51,844 bases of DNA from Bacteroidales bacterium (GTDB lineage: Bacteria; Bacteroidota; Bacteroidia; Bacteroidales; Paludibacteraceae), in assembly GCA_021371875.1 (NCBI GenBank), contig JAJFVH010000023.1:1-51844 (forward strand), read 5' to 3'. A program made the translations under genes and the position numbers. Shown piece by piece: positions 18,532 to 24,829 of this stretch (the stretch's first letter is position 1; each line of letters begins with the position of its first letter). Below the pieces are notes generated by a model, which was not told the origin of the DNA, searched no databases, and saw only the letters and a program-made list of their open reading frames with translations.

Positions 18532-18627
18532 TTATAAATTTTGAATATCCCGTTGATTGGCAATAAAGTTCCGTCCTAATTTAAGACCATGCATCGACTT
18601 TAATAATTTAAGACTATTATTTTCCAT
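18532..18627 (-). CDS. 31-residue peptide resembling the N-terminus of the adjacent radical SAM protein
   Basis: An ATG at 18627 opens 31 codons ending in TAA at 18532-18534, 23 bp before the radical SAM/SPASM ATG. Residues 10-25, KSMHGLKLGRNFIANQ, align without gaps to residues 12-27 of the enzyme, KSLYGFKLGRKLISSQ: 9 of 16 identical and most others conservative (M/L, H/Y, L/F, F/L, A/S). Of the nine identical residues, six use different codons, which suggests selection on the peptide rather than a recent DNA copy. It could be a peptide substrate or partner, a translational leader, or the relic of a partial duplication. There is no Cys, and no typical leader-core boundary is evident. Confidence 0.5.
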   Translation of the reverse strand: MENNSLKLLKSMHGLKLGRNFIANQRDIQNL

Positions 18628-18819
18628 GAAAATTTATGTTTCAAGATTAAAAGAAGACAATTCAAGCGATTGTTTTACAGTATAATGATGTCGAATTTCA
18701 ATTTTACTTGCAGAGATAAAAACTTATCTTTTTAATTGAAAATTTTTTACAATCACCATATCAAATAATTCTTTTTTTCCAATAAATTTCCGGTTATAAT
18801 CAATTCATCAAAAAAACAG

Positions 18820-18833
18820 ACAGACTGGTCTGT
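18820..18833. promoter_or_regulatory. Palindromic operator upstream of the radical SAM cassette
   Basis: ACAGACTGGTCTGT is a palindrome of two 6-bp arms around TG, the size and form of many TetR-family operators. It lies 193 bp upstream of the 31-codon ORF on the cassette's strand. TetR at 16377-16970 is the obvious candidate, though the site before tetR itself differs in sequence. Confidence 0.45.
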
Positions 18834-18966
18834 AAAATTACAAATATATATTTTCAGAAACAAAAAAAATACTGTTAAATTACGATCGCTTTAACAAAAT
18901 ATAACATCTTGGCAGTGGGATACATTAGAGTTTATATAGATTAATTTTTTATATGCCTGTCTTTAA

Positions 18967-19180
18967 ACCACATAGAATTCACATAGTAATTATTCTTATA
19001 TCATTGTGATGTTTCCGACCACATAGCAACTGCTTGTCGGCAGTTAAGCAGAACACGGTAGGCTGCCGACAGAAATTCTATGGAATGACGGAACCAACGG
19101 TCACGACCAAAGGGAGTAATTCCGATTCCGTCGAAGTTGCTGGAGTCGGAACTCCGGCATCCCGAATAAGAGCCTATGTG
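18967..19180. repeat. GC-rich hairpin island with CACATAG repeats, possible MITE or repeat remnant
   Basis: ACCACATAG occurs at 18967-18975 and 19018-19026, CACATAG also at 18980-18986, and the complement CTATGTG at 19174-19180. The 19020-19026 and 19174-19180 arms bracket about 150 bp of GC-richer DNA. Inside are a 9-bp perfect hairpin (TGTCGGCAG 19035-19043 and CTGCCGACA 19063-19071) and GGAGT/ACTCC. A minus-strand frame stays open across much of it, without a recognisable product. Confidence 0.45.
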
Positions 19181-19346
19181 TTTTAATTTTAGCCATATAT
19201 AATTTTAGTTTGAATAAAATCTATCATGACTTCTAAAATTATATTGACTTTTAAGAGTACACCCATAACATTTAATTTTGAGATGTCAAATAACTTTTAT
19301 TAATTTGCATTGAAAATCACGAGAAAACACCTGTCAATCAAAGTAT

Positions 19347-22214
19347 ATGAACCGTAAAACACGTTTTATTTTTTCGGTAATTCTTTTTTTCAATAGCTTG
19401 TTAGCTTTTAATCAGGATTTTACGCCGATTGTCAGCCAGTTTGAAAAAAAAGACTATGATGCATCGAATCAAAACTGGGCAGTAGGTCAGACTCGTGATG
19501 GCATAATGTATTTTGGGAACAACAAAGGCTTGCTTAAGTTTGATGGAACAATATGGGATATAAACAACCTGCCTGAAAACAAATTGGTACGTTCACTCAT
19601 GGTTGATAAAAACGACCGGATTTATGTAGGTTCGTTCGAGGAGTTCGGATATTTTGAAAAAGATATTTACGGTTGTCTGAAATATACTTCATTATCCGAC
19701 CAACTTCAGCAATATAAAATGCAAAATGATGAAATCTGGAACATTTTCGATTTCAATGGAATTATCATTTTCCAATCGTTTACTTCCTATTTTACTTACG
19801 ACAAAAAAAACGTGCAAGGCTTCCGATGTCCCTACACCTTCTTGTTTTTTAACTTGTACAACAACAAAATTTACACCCACACAAGCCAGTCGGGATTTAG
19901 TTTACTCAAATTCCAAACAACCGGAATTGAACCGCTAAGCAACCGAGAATTGAAGAGCCCTGTGATAAGCGTGCTTACTTACGACTCAAAACAGGCTTTG
20001 CTCGTAACCAAATCGGATGGATTGTTTTTGTTCGATGGTAAAAACATCGTCCGTTTCGAAACCGATGCCGATGAAGAGTTAAGGAAAGCCGACGTAAACC
20101 GGGCTATCATCTCGAAAGATGGTTTAATTTTGATAGGTACAATTCTGAACGGAGTTACAGCTATTTCAAAAGACGGGAAAAAGCGCTGGACACTTAACAG
20201 CTCGAATGTATTGCAGAACAACACCGTTCTGGGAATGTATTGCGACAAAGATAATAATTTGTGGTTGTGCCTCGACAAAGGCATCTCGCTGATAAAACTG
20301 AATTCATCCATTCATTATATCCATTCTTTCAGTCCTTCAGTCGGCGCCATTTACTCATTGAGTTACCAGGCTCCGAATTTATATATCGGCACTAACCAGG
20401 GTTTGTATTCCGCATTGTATGACGACCAAAAAAGGGTCATTACCGATGTTCGGCTTGAGCCCGGCATCAAAGGGCAGGTTTGGAATATGGCAGCTATTGA
20501 TGGTCAGCTTTTTTGCGGGAACAATGAAGAAACCTTCGAAATCTCGAACAGAAACGCCAACATTATTTACCCTTCCGTTAAAGGAGGAATGTGTATCCGA
20601 AAAGGCATTATTCACGGGCAGGAAGTACTTGTACAGGGCACTTATACCGATATTTGCATTTATCTGAAAAAAAACGGGAAATGGCAGTTTAGTCATTCGG
20701 TCGAAAATTTTGTGAACCCCATACGTTACCTCGAAATTGATTACACAGGTACAATTTGGGCAAGTCATTTGCATCAGGGTTTATACGCAATCCGACTGAC
20801 CCCTGATTTACGAAAAATTGAAAATATCAACACATATAACTCGCTGGATCATAAAAATAAATATAATATCAATGTTTTTTCGGTGAATAACCGGGTAGTA
20901 TTTACCGACCATACAAGTTTTTATACTTTCGACGATATTGAAAAGGAAATAATCCCACACGATGAACTGAACAAAAACCTCGGAAATTTTTCGCAGGCTT
21001 ATCGCGTATGCCATTTTAAATCGGACATGTACTGGTTTATTTGTGATGGCGAAGCTGCATTGGTACAGGTAAAAAATCACGGTATCAAATTAGTGGATAT
21101 AGTTCAATATTCATTGTTCAAGAACCAGACGGTCGACGATTATCAAAATATTATTCCAATTTCGGATAATGAATGTCTTTTCACACTCGAAAACGGGCTG
21201 GCGCTTTACCATTCCGATGATTTGAGAAGGGAGAAAGAAGATACACGTTTACAAATGAAATCAGTGCAAACAAGCGATGCCGAATTGAAAGATATAATTT
21301 ACCTGACTTTATCCGATTCATTGGTTCCCACCACTCCTTATAAGCGGAATAACCTCGTATTCACGGTTTTCTACCCGAATTATTCACAGCTCAATAACCT
21401 GAATTACCGTTACAAACTGGAAGGGTTGGATAAAGTCTGGAGTGAACCTGTCGGATCTTCGCAGGTAAGCTACAATTATATGCCTTACGGAAAATACAAT
21501 TTACAGGTTGAGGTTTTATCAAAAAGCGGATTTAAACTGGATGAAATAAGTTATCGTTTCGAAGTACGCCCGCCTTTTTATCTGAGCAATACGGCAAAAA
21601 TAGTTTACGTGATTTTGTTCTTGTTGTTTATTTACGGCATTTATTTATACCTGAAACATATATTCCGGATTAAAAAAGAAAAAATACACAGCGAACAGGA
21701 GGAAATTCGCAAAAAAGAAATTGAAAAGCGTGAACAACAAATCATGGTGCTCGAAAAAGAAAAACTTGAATCGGAGTTAACGCTCAAAAGCAAGGAACTT
21801 GCCGAATCGACCATGACTATTATCAAAAAGAATGAAATGCTGTTCAATATTAAAGAAGAAGTCATGGCTCAAAAAAATATGCTGGGTTCACAATACCCCA
21901 ACAAATATTATGAAAGACTCATCCGCTTGCTCGACGAAAACCTGTCGTCGGAAGACGATTGGGTTATTTTCCGTGCCAACTTCGACCGTATTCACGAGAA
22001 CTTTTTCCGCAACCTGCATGTCAAATATCCCGACCTGACATCAAACGATTTACGGTTTTGTGCTTATCTCCGCCTCAATCTTTCAAGCAAAGATATTGCA
22101 CACCTGATGAACATCTCACTTAAGGGAGTGGAAGTGGGACGCTATCGCATTCGTAAAAAAATCGGGTTGCCTTCGTCGAAAAGCCTGACAGAGTTTATGA
22201 TTGAGTTTAAGTAA
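19347..22214 (+). CDS. Membrane-spanning beta-propeller/Y_Y_Y/LuxR-type HTH regulator
   Basis: A 955-residue one-component regulator. A signal anchor (about 1-23) precedes a beta-propeller of two-component-regulator-propeller type repeats (about 30-660: DGIMYFGNNKGLLKFDG, DNNLWLCLDKGISLI). A Y_Y_Y domain follows at about 670-745 (YRYKLEGLDKVW...PYGKYNLQVE). A membrane segment lies at about 751-770 and a coiled coil at 775-835. At about 897-955 is a LuxR-type helix-turn-helix (LTSNDLRFCAYLRLNLSSKDIAHLMNIS...). There is no histidine kinase or receiver domain, so the periplasmic sensor is joined directly to the DNA-binding domain. It probably senses a periplasmic oligosaccharide and controls the neighbouring PUL. 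Confidence 0.88.
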   Translation: MNRKTRFIFSVILFFNSLLAFNQDFTPIVSQFEKKDYDASNQNWAVGQTRDGIMYFGNNKGLLKFDGTIWDINNLPENKLVRSLMVDKNDRIYVGSFEEFGYFEKDIYGCLKYTSLSDQLQQYKMQNDEIWNIFDFNGIIIFQSFTSYFTYDKKNVQGFRCPYTFLFFNLYNNKIYTHTSQSGFSLLKFQTTGIEPLSNRELKSPVISVLTYDSKQALLVTKSDGLFLFDGKNIVRFETDADEELRKADVNRAIISKDGLILIGTILNGVTAISKDGKKRWTLNSSNVLQNNTVLGMYCDKDNNLWLCLDKGISLIKLNSSIHYIHSFSPSVGAIYSLSYQAPNLYIGTNQGLYSALYDDQKRVITDVRLEPGIKGQVWNMAAIDGQLFCGNNEETFEISNRNANIIYPSVKGGMCIRKGIIHGQEVLVQGTYTDICIYLKKNGKWQFSHSVENFVNPIRYLEIDYTGTIWASHLHQGLYAIRLTPDLRKIENINTYNSLDHKNKYNINVFSVNNRVVFTDHTSFYTFDDIEKEIIPHDELNKNLGNFSQAYRVCHFKSDMYWFICDGEAALVQVKNHGIKLVDIVQYSLFKNQTVDDYQNIIPISDNECLFTLENGLALYHSDDLRREKEDTRLQMKSVQTSDAELKDIIYLTLSDSLVPTTPYKRNNLVFTVFYPNYSQLNNLNYRYKLEGLDKVWSEPVGSSQVSYNYMPYGKYNLQVEVLSKSGFKLDEISYRFEVRPPFYLSNTAKIVYVILFLLFIYGIYLYLKHIFRIKKEKIHSEQEEIRKKEIEKREQQIMVLEKEKLESELTLKSKELAESTMTIIKKNEMLFNIKEEVMAQKNMLGSQYPNKYYERLIRLLDENLSSEDDWVIFRANFDRIHENFFRNLHVKYPDLTSNDLRFCAYLRLNLSSKDIAHLMNISLKGVEVGRYRIRKKIGLPSSKSLTEFMIEFK

Positions 22215-22249
22215 GAAGTTACTATTGCTAAAAGGAAACAGGATAAACA

Positions 22250-23194
22250 TCAATATAAATCGTCGGCATTATATTTTTCGACGATGGTTTCGATGATTGA
22301 ATCTTCTTGTTCTTTGTGAAATTCGGTTTTTAAATCAGTGCCGAATATCTTGCCTACTCCATACCAAAAGGTTGCCGAGAAGGCTCCTTTGTATTCTTTT
22401 ATAATCTGATAGCCCGTTTTATTTGTTTCGCGGGCAATTAATTTAAGTAAAAGTTTGCCTTGTGAAGTCGACATGGTGCGCACTGCTGTTTCATATTCTT
22501 GAAAAAGTTTTTTCTCGGTCGCTTTTATCAGTTTTTTTCGTTCCGAATCATCCGATATGCTACTGAGTTGGTTGTTTAAGTCAGACATAATCTCCCTTGT
22601 TTTCAACGCGTAAGGATACACTTTTTTAAAATTGCGGATATTCCTGTAGTTTTTCTGATAGAATCTGTATTTCTCTATTTCTTTCCGGCGCCGGTCATTA
22701 TTTTCATTGTCGGAGGATATAATTTGCGACTTTTCACGTATTTCTGCAACGATAGCCTGTTCTTCGGGAATTAATTTTACCGTATCCACTTTTAACACCT
22801 TCATTACTTCAATTCTTTTCATCACCGTATCTACAACAGGTATTTCCTGTATCTGCTCTTCGGCTGCATTGAGCAATTGTTGTTCCGACTGAGCGATTTT
22901 AAACTGGCCTTTATCGTTCGATACGCCTTTTGTGGCATTATCAATCTGATCTGTTACAGGTATTTTTTCATAATCTGTTGCAGGAATTTCCCCTGTCATC
23001 ATGTCATCGGACATAAAATCTTCCAAATGAAGTTCAAGATTATCTAATTCGGCATCGGACAATTGCGAAGATTGATCTCCTCCTGCACGATTTCCCGCAA
23101 GGTCGAAATGAAACAAGCCAAAAATGAGGCAACAGATAAAGATAGTACCTGTTGCTGCAAAAAAATGACTGTTTATATTTTTAAAGGAAATCAT
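22250..23194 (-). CDS. Membrane-anchored DUF4294 domain protein at the tonB position
   Basis: A 314-residue protein with one N-terminal membrane segment (about 11-31) and a periplasmic remainder. Residues 40-165 are acidic and probably extended. From about 170 to 300 (RKEIEKYRFYQKNYRNIRN, LLLKLIARETNKTGYQIIKE, FSATFWYGVGKIFG) it resembles the DUF4294 family of Bacteroidota. It is third in an operon after exbB and exbD, with an 84-bp gap after exbD, where tonB usually lies. It lacks a Pro-rich spacer and a TonB C-terminal domain. The topology is TonB-like but the terminal domain is different. Function is not known. Confidence 0.75.
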   Translation of the reverse strand: MISFKNINSHFFAATGTIFICCLIFGLFHFDLAGNRAGGDQSSQLSDAELDNLELHLEDFMSDDMMTGEIPATDYEKIPVTDQIDNATKGVSNDKGQFKIAQSEQQLLNAAEEQIQEIPVVDTVMKRIEVMKVLKVDTVKLIPEEQAIVAEIREKSQIISSDNENNDRRRKEIEKYRFYQKNYRNIRNFKKVYPYALKTREIMSDLNNQLSSISDDSERKKLIKATEKKLFQEYETAVRTMSTSQGKLLLKLIARETNKTGYQIIKEYKGAFSATFWYGVGKIFGTDLKTEFHKEQEDSIIETIVEKYNADDLY

Positions 23195-23278
23195 TATCGA
23201 GCGGTTAAAAACCGAAAATATTAAAGTTAGAAAGGACTAAAAACACAAGAAGACAGCGTTATGTTCTGATACGAACAA

Positions 23279-23674
23279 TTATTCCTTTTTGGTAGCTAAA
23301 ATCATTTTTACATTCAGATTGTTGCCAATTTCAAGCACATCAACCAGTTGCTGAACAGTCAGGGTTTTATCGCAGCGTAAAACAATATATGAATCCTGAT
23401 CTTTGCTGATCTCAGCCGCTAAAGCCGACTGAAGCCTTTCGAAAGGCACCTGCTTATTGTTCACGAAGTATTGCACATCTTTATTTACCGACAGCAAAAT
23501 TTCCTTTTTGTGAATCGACTGCGTGTTTTTTGCACTTGGCAAATTCAGTTTAATTACATTCGGACTCAAAAGTGTAGACACAATAATAAAGAATAACATC
23601 AAGAAAAACATAATGTCATTCATAGAAGAAGTGAAAATTTCTGCTTTCACTTTATTTTGAGGTCGAAGATTCAT
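23279..23674 (-). CDS. exbD: ExbD/TolR family biopolymer transport protein
   Basis: A 131-residue proton-channel subunit. A short cytoplasmic N-terminus precedes one membrane helix, SSMNDIMFFLMLFFIIVST (16-34), with the conserved Asp20 that couples proton flow. The periplasmic domain (about 40-131) follows the ExbD fold, with VLRCDKTLTVQQLVDVLEI near the end. Its ATG overlaps the stop of exbB by four bases, so the two are translationally coupled. It works with ExbB in the inner membrane to energise a periplasmic partner, here perhaps the DUF4294 protein. Confidence 0.9.
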   Translation of the reverse strand: MNLRPQNKVKAEIFTSSMNDIMFFLMLFFIIVSTLLSPNVIKLNLPSAKNTQSIHKKEILLSVNKDVQYFVNNKQVPFERLQSALAAEISKDQDSYIVLRCDKTLTVQQLVDVLEIGNNLNVKMILATKKE

Positions 23675-24378
23675 TTTTTGGTTTCTTTCAAAAAGTCGAT
23701 AAAATCTACTGCATTGCGTTCCATTCTGTTGACAATTTTGCCCACTTTAATATTTAACCAACTATGGAAGACATAAGCTAAAACGCCAACAACAAGCCCT
23801 GCTGCACTCGATACCATTTTCACATAAAGTCCTGCCGAAACCGACCCGATACTGACATCGGCGGTTTGCGAAATATCGAAGAAAATTTTAATGACTCCCA
23901 ATATGGTTCCTAAAAATCCAAACATAGGAGCAATGCTGGCAATCATTGCCAGGATAGGAAGCCCTTTTTCAAGTTCATAAACTTCAAATTTACCCACTAT
24001 CTCGATAGATTCCTCGATTTCTTTGATGGGATTCCCTATTCTGTTGATGCCTTTTTCAACCATGCGGGCAATCGGCAAATCATTTTTTGAACATAATTGC
24101 AAAGCGTCATCTGTTTTTTCGGTTTCCATCAGGGTCTTAATATCTTTAATAAAATTTCCTTCGCTTGCCGATGCCCGCTGAATGGAAATAAATCTTTCGA
24201 TAAAAATATAAATAGTCAACACAAAAAGAATTCCGATAGGAATCATAATCAGACCACCTTTCTGGATTATATCCCAAATGGTGAATATTGTCGGTTTTGA
24301 CACCACCGGAATAGAGTTTACCGTTGAATTAAGCGTGTCGATAGCCGGTGTGGCTTGTAAAATAAGAGAAAGTATCAT
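23671..24378 (-). CDS. exbB: ExbB/TolQ/MotA family proton channel protein
   Basis: A 235-residue inner membrane protein. Three hydrophobic segments lie at about 38-62, 140-165 and 180-205, in the ExbB pattern. The second and third contain SIAPMFGFLGTILGVIKIFF and SSAAGLVVGVLAYVFH, the conserved MotA/ExbB core. A cytoplasmic helical region lies between the first and second. A short N-terminal segment (about 1-30) is periplasmic. It is the first gene of the operon exbB-exbD-DUF4294 and is divergent from the PUL, whose SusC-type receptor would need this kind of energy. Confidence 0.9.
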   Translation of the reverse strand: MILSLILQATPAIDTLNSTVNSIPVVSKPTIFTIWDIIQKGGLIMIPIGILFVLTIYIFIERFISIQRASASEGNFIKDIKTLMETEKTDDALQLCSKNDLPIARMVEKGINRIGNPIKEIEESIEIVGKFEVYELEKGLPILAMIASIAPMFGFLGTILGVIKIFFDISQTADVSIGSVSAGLYVKMVSSAAGLVVGVLAYVFHSWLNIKVGKIVNRMERNAVDFIDFLKETKK

Positions 24379-24570
24379 TTTTTTACTGATTTGATTTTTA
24401 TATAACTAACCCAGACCCGATTTTATTATAAGTTAATGACCGATTCTTATAACAAACACAAAAGTAAGTATTTTAATCAATAATTTTTTATTGTAATAAA
24501 AACTATCCGCAATTATTTTCAACCCAAGTTCGGTTGCTCTTAAGCAGGGTTGACACTTCATTCATTCCTG

Positions 24571-24610
24571 AAAAACACAGACAACAATTATTTTGTAAAA
24601 ACACAGACAA
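24571..24610. repeat. Direct repeat AAAAACACAGACAA, two copies
   Basis: Identical 14-mers at 24571-24584 and 24597-24610, 26 bp start to start (about 2.5 helical turns). They lie about 220 bp before the GH3 ATG and about 190 bp before the exbB ATG, so either could be the target gene. Confidence 0.5.
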
Positions 24611-24696
24611 AACAATAAGATAAAAGCGAAACAAATTAAAAATATGAATATCAATAAGATGTTTATATTCAGAAATCTGAATTCTTTCTTACAATA

Positions 24697-24717
24697 ATTG
24701 TAGGGTTATTGTAGGGT
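24697..24717. promoter_or_regulatory. Tandem ATTGTAGGGT activator-like site upstream of the PUL
   Basis: ATTGTAGGGT occurs twice with exactly 11 bp start to start, so both copies face the same side of the helix. The site ends 73 bp before the -7 element. Its position suits an activator such as the LuxR-type HTH regulator at 19347-22214. Confidence 0.5.
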
Positions 24718-24790
24718 GTTAATTTGAACCTGTTTTTTATGTAGTATTCTTATTGGGGTACAAAATTCAACAAAGCAGATAACTTGCTGT

Positions 24791-24798
24791 TATATTTG
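24791..24798 (+). promoter_or_regulatory. -7 element of the PUL promoter
   Basis: TATATTTG is a perfect TAnnTTTG match, 31 bp before the GH3 ATG. No TTTG is found at the -33 position, as expected for an activator-dependent promoter. Confidence 0.55.
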
Positions 24799-24829
24799 CA
24801 ACAATAAATCTAAGGTAAAAATCACAATC

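Larger units (their letters stand above)
18628..19346. other. Long intergenic region with operator and GC-rich repeat element
   Basis: A 719-bp gap between the divergent radical SAM cassette and the propeller/LuxR regulator. The left part (18628-18960) is very AT-rich and holds the ACAGACTGGTCTGT palindrome. The middle (18967-19180) is a GC-richer island with CACATAG words and hairpins. The right part is AT-rich leader of the regulator gene. I see no protein gene longer than about 50 codons with support. Confidence 0.6.
24379..24829. other. Intergenic region between exbB and the PUL, with repeated words
   Basis: A 451-bp AT-rich divergent gap. It has the 14-mer AAAAACACAGACAA twice (24571-24584 and 24597-24610) and ATTGTAGGGT twice with an 11-bp period (24697-24706 and 24708-24717). 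The bglX-type -7 element is at 24791-24798. No gene or RNA was found. Confidence 0.6.

Noticed and set aside
18967..19026. CACATAG words as a possible CRISPR array
   Set aside because: Repeats are too short and unevenly spaced, and no cas genes are present.
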